A stretch of 64,000 nt of DNA, taken from Sitta carolinensis. Its lineage: Eukaryota > Chordata > Aves > Passeriformes > Sittidae. The position numbers and the translations under genes are program-made. Positions 37,261-49,480 of this stretch are shown here, piece by piece. Within the stretch, counting starts at the first letter, position 1, and each line of letters opens with the position of its first letter. A model generated the notes under the pieces. The model made no database searches. It was not told the origin of the DNA and was given only the letters and a program-made list of their open reading frames with translations. The stretch spans positions 2,663,501 to 2,727,500 of the forward strand of contig CM063299.1 in the NCBI GenBank assembly GCA_032173965.1. The letters run 5' to 3'.

Positions 37261-38394
37261 CTGCTGGGATGCTCCAGAGGAAGAGATTCGAGCAGAGGAA
37301 GCAGGGGATTTCACAGAAACCTGCGGTGGAAAAGAGACGGGAGGCTGAGCTGGCAGCGGGGAGGGCGCCGTGCCAGCCCGCAGGGGGATTCAGGGCTGGA
37401 TTTAGGAGCAGGAGACAGCAGTGATGCCTGAGGATTAGAGCAGCAGCACGCAGCCTGATTCACTCGCTGCTATCCCCATCCAGCACTTCATGGCTCTGGA
37501 AATGACTGCAGAGGTGTGAAGATGATTCCCACCCTGCCTGGGCTCCCAAACCCTGCCAGCCAGGGAGAAAGTGGGGAGGGAGCCAGCCCTGCTGTCCCCT
37601 GGCTGACTCACTGCTGTGACACCCCATGGGAAAAATGAGAGCTGGATTTGGGTTTTCTGAGCCACCAGGTAAGGCCATGAGTCACCAAACCAGTTTTTCT
37701 CTCCGTTCTGCCCTACTTTCCACATGGGAAATGCAGGATTCCTTCATTACACTCTCCTTTTTAAATCCCTGCAAGCTCTGAAGGTAGAAGCTACTCTATA
37801 AACTGCACTCCAGTATTTTATTTTATTTTTATCTGAACATCTGACAGCAGCCAAAGCAAGGCACAGCCTCTGAAGACTACTCCTGATAGCAAGAGACAGT
37901 TATAAAACCTATTGAGGATGGAAACACCATTTTACACTCCGACCTCATCTGACAGCACCTGCGAGGCAGCTCAAGTCTGGGTTTCTTTTTTGTTGGCAGA
38001 AATGGAGTTTTCAGATCCCACACCTATAAAAGTCTTACCAGCTACAAGTGTTCCTTTTGAGGATGGAAAAGCATAAAGGAAGCAGCTCCCCTGCCTCCTG
38101 GATCCATGGCGTGCATGCACGCTCTACAAATTAATCATGAACTCTGGCTGCTCCTCCCAGGAGGATTTTCCTTTCCATAAAACAGGGATTCTGCTCAGTC
38201 TCTCAGCCTGCACTCTGTGTGTCAAACGTGGAACACTACCAACTTCCCCAATACCACCCACCCCCAAAATAGAGAAAACAAGGAATAACATTTTAGGCAC
38301 CCACGAAAACCTTTGGAGGCACACCAGCCTCCAACACTTTCCCCAAGCCTTGTCTTGGCTGATAAAGCAGACTCAAGGTAGCCAAGCCACTGAT

Positions 38395-38600
38395 CTCCAC
38401 TGTGCCAGGGTGTTCAGAGCCCTGTCCAGCCTGGCCTTGGACATTTCCAGGGATCCAGGGGCTCTGGGCACCCTGTGCCAGGCCTCCCCACCCTCCCAGG
38501 GAAGGATTTTTTGGTGTACCTACCCCAAACCTCCTCTCCATCAGAGTGAAGCCATTCCCCTTGTCCTATAAATAGTCCCTCTCCCTCTGTCTGGTGCCAA
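38395..38600 (-). mobile_element. CR1 LINE 3'-region fragment
   Basis: The plus strand carries 'gtgttcagagccctgtccag', 'cctggccttggacatttcca', 'gggatccaggggctctgggc', 'accctgtgccaggcctcccc' and 'aagccattccccttgtccta' in the order of the antisense CR1 3' region. This is a clear diverged CR1 copy and the strongest evidence that the genome is avian or reptilian. Confidence 0.9.
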
Positions 38601-41600
38601 AGGGACCATGACCACACTGAGCACTCAACAGGAGGCAGAATCCAGTAAAACAACAGGATATCCATATTTTATCCCTTCTTATTTTTCTGAAATATTTTCT
38701 TCTGCTCTCCAGGAGGCAGCTCCCTCACAGTCAAATGGGAAATCAGCATCTTGCTCATCAGGCAAACTGCTGATAAAGCATATCTATCATGATCATAACA
38801 GTCAGCACTTGCACAGCAGTGCTCACTCCTGAAGCTTTTTGCAAATACCAACTGATCAGATGAACTTTTTTCCAATTAAAGCTACAGGCACAGCTGAGCA
38901 GGAGCCAGCCTGACACAGAAGGGTTCATTTCCCAGCTCAGGAGGAACTCACCCCTCTCTTGTCCAGTCCAAATGGGGTTTTGCCAGGAATTTACCTGGCC
39001 AGTTGCTAAGGACTGGGCACTGTTTGCTGACAGCTGCAGCTCTGGATTTCAGCAAGGTTTGCCTTTTACACTCATCAGAGAAGGAAGATAAATCAGTCTT
39101 CACCTGTATCCTGCCCCAGTTCTCTGTGTGCACCAGAATTTTGTCAGAACTGAGTTTTGCATTAGTCAGCATTGTTTTCCCATCCAAGGTGAGAAGCACT
39201 CAAGGACTGCATCCTAAATTTGCACCAGGGCAGAAATCAGCTGTAAACCAAAGCAGAATCTTCATTTTCAGCTACAAAACTGCCCCCAAATCCCAGGGCC
39301 CTGACTGAGCAGCTGCTGTGTTTTACCCCAGCCCTAAGGGATCCCTGGAATTTGTGACCTCCAAGAACAGGGAAGCAGGAGAGCAAGTGTGCCCTTCCTG
39401 GGGCCAAATGCCACTGGCTGCCAAGGCACTGTGTGCAGACACTCCCTGGCAGAGAGCACCTGGAGGAAAGCACAAGGAAGGACTGGCAATCACCTCACCT
39501 GATTCCTAAATGGGAATCCAGACTGTGTCTAAACCTTCGAATTGATTTGCAATGAAATGGTGCAATCCCCTCCCACCTCCACTTCAGCACGATCAGTAAA
39601 ATAATCAATCGCCACTTTTATCCCTTCCATCCTGCCATGCCAAACTTTCCTCTCCTGATCAGCTGGAGAGGGTAATCCACAGGCACCCCCAGAGCCCAGT
39701 GCAGAGATAAATAAACCCCAACCAGAATAATATCACAGCAATCCTTTAATTTGTTGTTTGCTGACCCCTCTGTCCAGACCTGCTAAGCATCAATGCTCCG
39801 GAACAATGAATAAACCAGGAAATACTACAGCTGCATTTATCTGACAGAGCAATGAACACACACAGGAATTATCTGCTGCACACAGCTTTCTGCAAAAGCA
39901 GTTCATGAGCATTCATTTATTCGACCTCATAACACACTGAACATCAGCAAAAAAAACATTTGACCTTTTAAAAGCAGACAAAAAAAAAAATTCAGGCGAG
40001 ATGATATCAGAGGAACTGCAATTCCTGTTCTCAGGGCTGTGCTGAGAAGGCAAACTCGATCCCTCTGCTTCAAGCAGGGCAGAGAATAAAGATTTGTGAG
40101 CCAAGATCTTGGTGGGAAGCCTTGTTAAGAAAATGCCTTGAATAAAAACTTCAGATAAGCTCAGCTATAATTTATTAAGACACCTCTTTCACACAGTCTG
40201 ATCACATGTGCATTGTCTACCAAGAACTCTGTCCTCATCAAAGTGTGGGAAAGGAGGGAAAACCTACAGGGAATGCATTCTGACACCCTACAAACACAGC
40301 CAGCAGCTTGTAAGGACCAATTTCTGTCTTAAATATCATTCTGAAATGTATTCAGTGGCTCCCAGCAATGCAAAACACAACCCCTTGGATTTTTCATGTC
40401 CTAATGACAACTACATTTGAATTAAGAGACAATTACCAGCTAACAGTGCATTTGTTCTGCTGCAGAACAAAGGCACGAGGATGGATTTGGGCTGTGCCTC
40501 TGGTTTTCAGAGAGATGAGTTCATGTTCAGCAGCAGCACAGGCACTGGGCAGCAGTGGAGTCACTGCACTCACTTTAAAACAGAACACAAGGTTTGTTCA
40601 CTTTATCATCATGCCCAGGACTGCCAGAGATGAGTATCTGTCACCAGCCACATCATCCATTATTTTTCCTTTTCTCATTCAAGAGAAATTTATCTCTGGG
40701 ATGCACTCACTCAATTCAATGGAAGAAAATTTTGTGCCTATTAATTAATGCCCAGCAAGTCAGAAAGCCGATTTAAACAAAAGGAAGGGATTCTAAAGAA
40801 AAAGCTCCCAACATCATTTATTGTGGGTTATCAGGGAGGGAATCAGCTGAATTTTTGTTTGCCTGCACTGGGTGTGTTGGGCTGTCCTGCTTCATCCTGC
40901 TGAGTTTGGAGCAGGCAGCAGCTTCCTGATGGAAAAGCCACCACGCACATTTTGCCATTTGGGCAACTTTTGGGTTCAGAATCCACCCTCCACCTGGGGG
41001 TGTCCAACACCCACTTTCCACACGAAGCTGTCAGCAGTTCAGGAAACACAAAAAAAGGGAGGAAGTCTGTGTCAGGCAAGGCCACTGCGTGTACAAGCCC
41101 ATATGTCAGAGAATAAAACCACCACACACAAACCTAATTCTGAATAAAATCCATTTGCAATGCAGCTCAGATGTAAATGTTCGTTGTGGCAGGACAAACA
41201 ACAGGTTTGTTTGGTCTGAGTTTGTTTGATGGCTTATTCAATTTTAAAGACAAACTTCAGCCAGTGAAATACTTATTAGAATACAGCAAATGCTACAAAA
41301 AGCTGTTTGCACAGCTCTGAAATAATGCAGATTTGGAAGCCCAACCTTTCTCCTTTGGGGGGTCCCTTCTCATTAATACAGAAAGAGTCTGAGATGTGCA
41401 GATTCCCAGTGCAGGGAAAGCACAAGAGGAGTTGGGTTTGGAGTTTTCTGTCCCTAAGCTGTGGCAGCCTGGGTTGCTCCAGGCTCTGAGCAGGATTCTA
41501 AGAAAATCCTCAAGGTAAGTTCAGCCACTTACCAGGGTTTTCTTGACAAAACCTGCCTTAATATTCCTTAATGCAGCTGGAAGGAGGAAGGCTGGTCTCT

Positions 41601-42240
41601 AATTCATGGAGCTGGGGTTTGATGCCTTGTTCTGCTTCCCTATGGAACAGAACTCACCAGAGTGTCAGGGTTGGACCCTCAGAGATGCCTGGCACTGCTG
41701 AAGGAGCATTTTACATTCTGGTGGTGACAAAATATCCTGGTTTGGGGCAATTCTGGGGATCCACAGCTCTGGGCGAGAGGAACCAGCTCGTGTGAAGGTG
41801 GGAGGGTGGGATGTACCTTGTGGAAAGTCTGGGAGGAAGGATGAGCATCCTGAATTTCACCAGGGAACAACACAAGGGAATGCCAAGAAAGGAGCTGAAG
41901 CAGCAGATGGGTGAACACAATGTGCTTCCCTCCTTCAGCATCCAGGTTCTGAAATGCACCAATTTCAAACCCTGCCTAAGGTGACACTGCAAAGAGCTCA
42001 GCAGCACCACTGATCCCTGAGTGTCCTTCCCTAACAGCTCAGCTCATCCTCCAAACCCTGGAAGTAGGAAAAGACCATGAGAAAACGGGGAAACCAGCCA
42101 GCAGGAACCCTCTGCACAGACACAATTACAACACAAATAAGAAAAATAATATTTAAGCCCTTTTCCTCCTCGGGGCGTCGCCTAGCAAGTGACTTCATCT
42201 TTTTGTCACCTTGAGGAAGCATTTCATGGTTTTGGGAAAA

Positions 42241-43195
42241 AGGGGGGGAGGAAGGAGGAAGGAAGGAAGAAAGGAGGGAGGGAAGGAGGGATGGAAGAAA
42301 GGAGGGATGGATGGATGGAAGGAGGGATGGAAGAAAGGAGGGATGGATGGATGGAAGGAGGGAGGGAAGGAAGGAAGGATGGAAGGGAGGAGGGAGGGAA
42401 GGAAGGATGGAAGGGAGGAGGGAGGGAAGGAAGGATAGAAGGGAGGAGAGAGGGAAGAAAGGAAGGAGGGAGGAGAGAGGGAAGAAAGGAAGGAGGGAGA
42501 GATGGGAGGAGGGATGGAAGGAAGGAGAGAGGGAAGGAAGGAGGGATGGAGGGAAGAAAGGACGGAAGAAAGGAGGGAAGGATGGAAGGAAGGAGGGAGG
42601 GAGAAAGGGAAGGAAGGAAGGAGGGATAGATGGCAGGAGGGATGGAGGGAAGGAAGGAGGCTAGATGGAAGGAGGGAAGGAAGGAAGGAGGGATAGATGG
42701 GAGGAGGGAAGGAAGGAAGGAGGGATAGATGGCAGGAGGGATGGAGGGAAGGAAGGAGGGATAGATGGAAGGAGGGAAGGAAGGAAGAAGGATAGATGGC
42801 AGAGGGATGGAGGGAAGGAAGGAGGATAGATGGCAGAGGGAAGGAAGGAAGGAGGGATAGATGGCAGGAGGGAAGGAAGGAAGGAGGGATAGATGGCAGG
42901 AGGGATGGAGGGAAGGAAGGAGGGATAGATGGAAGGAGGGAAGGAAGGAAGGAGGGATAGATGGGAGGAGGAAGGAAGGAAGGAGGGATAGATGGCAGGA
43001 GGGATGGAGGGAAGGAAGGAGGGATAGATGGAAGGAGGGAAGGAAGGAAGGAGGGATAGATGGAAGGAGGGATAGATGGCAGGAGGGATGAGGGAAGGAA
43101 GGAAGGATAGATGGCAGGAGGGAAGGAAGGATAGATGGCAGGAGGGAAGGAGAGAAGAGGAAGGAGGGCTAGATGGCAGGAGGGAAGGAAGGAGC
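42241..43195. repeat. GGAA/GGGA purine-rich tract with GATAGATGG units, about 0.95 kb
   Basis: The plus strand is almost purely A and G. The left half (42.24-42.60 kb) is irregular ggaagga/gggatgga. The right half is a higher-order repeat of about 30-60 bp built from 'ggagggatagatggcagg' and 'agggaaggaagg'. It lies in YPEL2 intron 1. Long open frames on both strands (Lys/Gly/Arg-rich or Ser/Pro-rich) are repeat artefacts. Such mirror-like purine tracts can form triplex DNA, and GGAA is the ETS-factor core. Confidence 0.97.
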
Positions 43196-46100
43196 TGCCG
43201 GCAGCCAGCACGCCAGCCGCGGCACCACGAGAGGGCCTCGGGGAGCGCAGCAGCGGGAGCGATCCCAGCGATGCCAGGGAAGCCGGGAGGGGCAGGATGC
43301 CAACCCTGCTGCACCTGCCGGGCTCCACATTCCACAGCCAGCCCGGCAGGAAAAACCCCGGCGTTATCCCGCTCAACAGCTCTCGGCACAACTGCCAGGC
43401 TCATTACATTAATCACCTTTTGAAGACTGGGGTTTGGTGGCTTTTTTTTTTTTCCTCTTTAAGATCATCACTTCGTGTCTATCACAATTCTTCTCGTGAA
43501 AAATAGATACAGCACCCCATAACAACCCCACCCCGGGTAGTACAGGAAAATGAACTGAAACTTAAAAGGAACAAAGAGCAAATTCTAAAACTCGCTTCAG
43601 GTTAGAATTTTGTTTAAGTCTGTGTAGCTTTGTCACTGTAACACAGTAAAATCCCATTGAACTTATTAATATTAAAAATATTTTTATATGGTTCTTTACA
43701 TAGTTGATTTCTATCAATTTGGAGATTAAATCAAATTCAAAAGTTTCATTTATTTTAACAACCCACACCAGTGCATTTTCAGGGTCTCAAATGCAAGAAG
43801 CAAGTCCAAAAGGCTCCTGCAGGATTCCAAGCAGGAATCCTTGTGTGAATTACAGCATTCAGCCAACTGGAAAGGGAAAGAAAATAACTCAGTGAAGATG
43901 GTGCAGAGGTGCTTCTTTCTACTGACTACAGAGAGCAGGGGACAATGAGAATTTTCTGAGTTTCTTTACAGCCTGAGGCCATTCAGTGCCAGAACTGCTC
44001 ACTCATCTCTCCCCACGACCCAAAGCACCATCAGGCAGCAGGAAAGCAGGGAAAGGAAACAATTCTGGATATTTTAATCAAAGCCCTTCCTTTACAATTT
44101 CATCTCAAAAAGGCAGGGGCCGAGCTGGGACAGACATCACCTGGCTCAATAGTTTATTACAGCAGGCTTATTTAAACCCTTTTTTATTTAAAGGTATTAT
44201 TGAAAGATTATAATTTTATTACTTTTTCCAGGCCTGGCTCTGAAACCACACGAGCAGGGACTGCAAGATTCAGCCTCTCCAAGGAATGACTGACACCTCT
44301 GGCTGAATTCTCTTCCCACTCTCCCCGAGTTGCCTGGCAGCAATATCTTTGCAATGCAGAAGAGCCTGTGCCTCCTGATAAGGAGCAGCAGGGTGAGATT
44401 ACAGCTGTGAGCTGCCCACCTTCAGGTCCCTCCAGCCAAATCCAGGGCCCAATTGCAGCAGAGGCCACTCCAGAGGTACCAAGCACAGCAGGAGGAGGCA
44501 CCCGGGGAAGCAGCACAATTCCTGGCGCTTCCGTCTGCTCCCACCAGCAAATCCCACAAATAAAAGCTGCAAGCTGGGCTAATTTAACACCCAAGTGACT
44601 CCATTTCCTCCTGGACAGATTGCAAAGCCCCAGCAAGGGGTAAGAGTCCTGCAGCTGAATCAGCTGAGCTGCAGCTCCTCGTTTCAGAGCCACCCTCGTG
44701 CTGGGCAAAGCCACGTCCAAGGTGAAGGTCACATTTGGGGCCCCAGATGAAGGATTTGGCCACTGTGACACAGACACAGCGTTCACAAACCCAAACAAGA
44801 GCCTTGCCCTGCTGGTCCAGCACCAACCTGAACTAAAGGCAGCAAGGAAAAGCTCTTCCCACCCAAGCGATCATTTACTGACAAAATGGAAACGCTTTTC
44901 ATCATCCCAACTTCTCATCTTGATCTGCTTTAATTGCAAAACAGTCTGGCTGTCCAAATAAATCTCCTATCACTGCATTTTCTGTGGTGTTCCTCAGATC
45001 ACTTTATTATCTCCCTCTCTGGCAAACGTAGGTATGACCAGGATTCAATTACCTGGGTCTGCTGGATGGATCATCCTTTTCTCCCTGATAAAGCCAGGGC
45101 ACACAGAGAGAACATTTATCTACTGCAGGGATCATTCCAATATCCTCCAAGACATTAAAGCAGGGTCTGCTACAGCTGCCTGTCATGACTCACTACTACA
45201 AGCTCCTCTTGCCAAATTCCCAAGTTTTCACCTGCCCCAGCTGCTCAGAGGGTTCTTCCCAGGAACATCTTTAACCCAGCCTTGCAGGGGAAAGGCACTT
45301 TGTTCTCTACCCTGCTCCAGCTGAGGGTAACACGGTGAATTCTGACCCATCTCTGCCAGAAACACTTTTAATGCAACATGACCAAGAGACAAGCTCGGTG
45401 GCACTTCAGCCACAACCCTTCTCACTTCCCTTCAGCAGTGCCCTGTCAAGGGGTAAAGTCAGGGAGGATTTACAGCTGGGCTCTTCATATGACACATACT
45501 TTATAACTGAATCTAGTTTAAGAAGGTCAAGTCAGCTGTTACCTTGCCAGGTTTTGCCATTAGTTCCTCCTGGATATCCTCTCCAGCCTGCCAAGGCAGG
45601 TGAACTGATTCACCTGGCACAGTTCTGGGACAGAACCGACACATGTTTGAGCTGGGAGTTCCTGGGATTCTCATGAAGATTTCTTATTTCCCCACAGCTA
45701 ATATCAACCTTTTTTTTTTTTTCCTTGGGATGCTGGACAGTCTGTTTTTAGTAACATCCTGCTCCAGCCGTATTTCATCAGTGAAACCTCAGAGGTTTCT
45801 TCTGGAGCTGGCAGTGCAATGCCCAGGTCACACCACCCTACGTTTTGTCCTCGTGGTGCCAATGTGAAACAGGAGAAGTGACACCACTCTGCCTTCCCTC
45901 TCAGCAGATCAGAAACTTCTCTGAAGGGCAAATTCAAAGCATCCTCAGCTTCTGGAACTTTGAGAAGCCTCTGCTCGACTGCGGGAGTTTTGCACTACAA
46001 GTCACGACAGCAGTTAAAAATAAAAAGGAGTCTAAAAGTGATGTTATTTTTGTGAGTCAGCAAAACACCTCACATTTTAACATTCTCCAACACCTGAGCA

Positions 46101-48059
46101 GGTGTAAAAACCCAATCTCTAGCTGGACCTGTTGGTGAGCAGACCGGAAGGCAGCTCCACCAGGTTGCATCCCCATAACTTCCAGTGACTCACAGTGCCT
46201 GGCACTATCATCTGTTAAAGCAAGAGTGAAGCAGGGATAATAGCTATTTACTAAAAACAGAGGAGCGTGATTAGCTTTAATTAGCATTGTCAAGTGACTT
46301 GAGATTGTCAGGTACAAGATGTGGGAGAACTAAGTCTCATTCATTATGTTATTTCCTGCAGCCTTAAGTGGCTTGGCCAGTCCAGTGACGCTTCTGGAGA
46401 CAGAGCTGCTCCTGATGGCCAAGACATCCCACACCAGAGAGGGTGGAAATGCTCCCAGGCAGGCCTGGAAGATGTGGCTGTCCAGTAAAGGGGGGCAGAG
46501 AAGGAGAAGAATCAAGAAAGCTCAGCTTAGGTGCTGCAGGACAGCCACAGACCCTGACAAAAAGGCAAAATGATGTGGAAGAAACCAGACTCGGAGATAA
46601 CCAACTGCCAAAATCCAGGGAGATGAACACCAGGGGCCAGAGGGGGCTACAGGGAACAGGATTCAGGTCCAGCATCCTGGGAAACTGTCTTTACATTCTC
46701 CCCAAAAAGTCAAACTGTAAGAAATCCACATTCTCAACCAGCATGACACTGATTTACCAGCTAAAGATCTGTACTAAAGAAATGAAAAATCTTTGAGCCA
46801 GAGTGGATTTCCATGGACTCCCCTTGGCTTCTGGAAGGAAAAGGAAACCTGTCCTTAGCCACTAGTTACTGTGATTGGATCTAAAAGACAAGACCTGCAA
46901 ATAAACAGGCACAGAAAAGAGGGGACATCCTGAAGGACCAACTTACAGGTCTCTACCAAGGAGTGGAAAAAGGCAGCTGTGTATCCTGGTCTCCAAGCAA
47001 TAAACACACCCTGCTACTTCTTGGACATCCTGATCAGCTTCAAAACAGCCCAGGGAACTGAACTCTGTGATCCCTGTGCTCCAGCCCTCCTTAGCTGACC
47101 TCTAATGAAGACTCTGCTTAAGCCCAAGCAAACAAAGCTCTGCCAGTTAATGACCAGAGCCCAATGGAAGCCTGGCTTCACTGGTGTCTCTTCTTCCACA
47201 CACAAAGCAAGGCTGTGATGTAAGGACAAGAAATAAATGGTTTTTTACTCCTCTGCAATCCCTGCTATGCTTTTGTAGTACCACAGCAGATGAAGGAGGG
47301 CCCAACTTTCTAAACTGCCAGCCAGGACCTACTCCAGAGTGACCAGTTCCTTAATTAAATTCTCTCTCAGCAACAGGTATTCAATCCATGAGTCAAGGAG
47401 CCTTTGAGGGAATGTGGATTTACAGGTAGGGATGCTGTCTTCAACACAACCCTGACTCAACTGCACACACCAAGCAGCAAGGAAGGGAAATCATTTATTC
47501 AGAATCAATGGATCCAGAGGACACGAGGGAGCCCAAGGACTGTTTTGCCAGATATTCCAATCCTGGCACTGGGAAAGAGACACCTGCAAAGAAAACTAAA
47601 ATAATAAATAAATAAAAGAAGCACTTGACATCTCCATCAGATGAAAACAACACCTCTGCCCTCCCTACAGCATTCCCAACCTCAGCTTCAGAGCACAGCC
47701 CTCACTTTTACAGCAGGAAAAACGTGAACAGCCTTTCAGCAGGAAACAAGACCCAGGGAGAAAGGGAGAACATCCCAATCCCCTGTTCCAGCACTGCCCT
47801 TACACAGCAAACAATGTTTACAAGGAACCAGAGGCGTGCATCCAACACGATGAGATCTTGAAGAAAATCAGTGGGAGTGCTCTGTGAGGATGAAGTCACA
47901 AAACACATCCTTTCCAGGCAGAATCCTCTCACGGATTACAAGGCAAGCTCCTTCAGTATCTGCTTGTTTACAACCCTCTCTCACTCAGCACAGGCCTCCC
48001 TGCACTGCCCAGCTTTAAGTAACCCTAAACGCATTAGGAAAAATCCTTATCTGGAACAG

Positions 48060-48765
48060 GGGGCCGGCCTGAGGAGGGCAGGGAGGCAGAGCAGGAGGGC
48101 AGGGAGGCAGTGCAGAGGCAGGGCAGGCAGGCAGGAGGCAGTGCAGGAGGGCAGGGAGGCAGTGCAGGAGGGCAGGGAGGCAGTGCAGGAGGGCAGGGAG
48201 GCAGTGCAGGAGGGCAGGGAGGCAGTGCAGGAGGGCAGGGAGGCAGAGCAGGAGGGCAGGGAGGCAGAGCAGGAGGGCAGGGAGGCAGAGCAGGAGGGCA
48301 GGGAGGCAGAGCAGGAGGGCAGGGAGGCAGAGCAGGAGGCAGGGAGGCAGAGCAGGAGGGCAGGGAGGCAGAGCAGGAGGGCAGGGAGGCAGAGCAGGAG
48401 GGCAGGGAGGCAGAGCAGGAGGGCAGGGAGGCAGAGCAGGAGGGCAGGGAGGCAGAGCAGGAGGGCAGGGAGGCAGAGCAGGAGGGCAGGGAGGCAGAGC
48501 AGGAGGGCAGGGAGGCAGAGCAGGAGGGCAGGGAGGCAGAGCAGGAGGGCAGGGAGGCAGAGCAGGAGGGCAGGGAGGCAGAGCAGGAGGGCAGGGAGGC
48601 AGAGCAAGGAGGGCAGGGAGGCAGTGAAGGAGGGCAGGGAGGCAGTGAAGGAGGAGGAGGCAGTGAAGGAGAGGAGGGAGGCAGTGAAGGAGAGGAGGGA
48701 GGCAGTGAAGGGGAGGAGGGGGGCATGAGGAGGCAGGGCAGTGAAGGAGGGCAGGTGCTGTGCCC
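48060..48765. repeat. 21-bp minisatellite, about 32 copies, in YPEL2 intron 1
   Basis: The unit is 'gcagagcaggagggcaggga' plus one G. Copies in the left part have gtgcag in place of agagca, those in the middle are nearly identical, and those at the right end degrade to 'gtgaaggagaggagg'. The 21-bp unit is a multiple of three, so all six frames stay open, giving long spurious ORFs (Glu/Gly/Arg-rich or Ser/Leu/Pro-rich). Confidence 0.97.
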
Positions 48766-49206
48766 TAGCCCGCCCTTGTCCAGCTGCACACGAGGAACAC
48801 TGGTCTGACAGGCACACAGCCACTCCAGTAAACTGGAGGGTAAAGCAGCAAAGATTCCATTTTTTTTTTTTTTTACCCCCCACATTTTAAACAAGAGCGC
48901 TTCAAATCAGCATTAAAACCTGAAGCTACGGACCCACGGCTACTTCTGTCACCTCGAACTTCTCTAGGTCAAACCCAGAAGTTTCTATGGAGATGCAGAA
49001 CCCCGTTCCCATTCTGCCCTGAGCCCCGGCCCTCGGCGGAGCTCTGCAGAAGAGGAAGCTGCTACACCCTGATCAGAGGCGACAGCAACAACACAGGGCA
49101 GCCGAGTTAATCCGCGCCGGTCTCGGTGCCCCGAGAGCCAGAGCTGCCCTGCGAGAGGCGGCCCCGCATCGGCGGTGTGCCCGAGGGCAGCGCTCTACCG
49201 AGACAC

Positions 49207-49480
49207 AGCCGGGGACCCGGGGGGCTCCGGGGACCCCCGGGGAGGGGATGAGCGCCGGGGACCCCCGGGGAGGGGATGGGCTCCGGGGACCCCGGGGAGG
49301 GGATGGGCTCCGGGGACCCCCGGGAAGGGGATGAGCGCCGGGACCCGGGAGGATGAGCGCCGGGGACCCCCGGGGAGGGGATGAGCGCCGGGACCCCGGG
49401 GAGGGATGAGCGCCGGGGACCCCGGGGAGGGGATGGGCTCCAGGGGGGGAACTCCAGGGACCCCCGGGAGGCTCCAGGGA
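49207..49480. repeat. GC-rich tandem repeat, about 28-bp unit, about 9 copies
   Basis: Units read 'ccggggacccccggggaggg' followed by 'gatgagcg' or 'gatgggct', with lengths varying by indel. Several G runs of three or more in close succession on the plus strand give G-quadruplex potential. It lies at the 5' end of YPEL2 intron 1, about 0.5 kb downstream of the inferred exon 1. Confidence 0.9.

Noticed and set aside
42195..43416. A 398-codon Ser/Pro/Leu-rich open frame and others on the opposite strand
   Set aside because: They are translations of the GGAA-type purine tract and its complement, with no splice or start context.
46355..47240. Possible decayed endogenous retrovirus long terminal repeat
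   Set aside because: There is a polyadenylation-like AATAAA context and an LTR-like base composition, but no terminal TG/CA pair, primer-binding site, target duplication or internal genes could be identified.
48034..48894. Open frames of 230-290 codons on both strands
   Set aside because: They lie on a 21-bp minisatellite; a period divisible by three keeps every frame open. The peptides are pure repeats with no domain.
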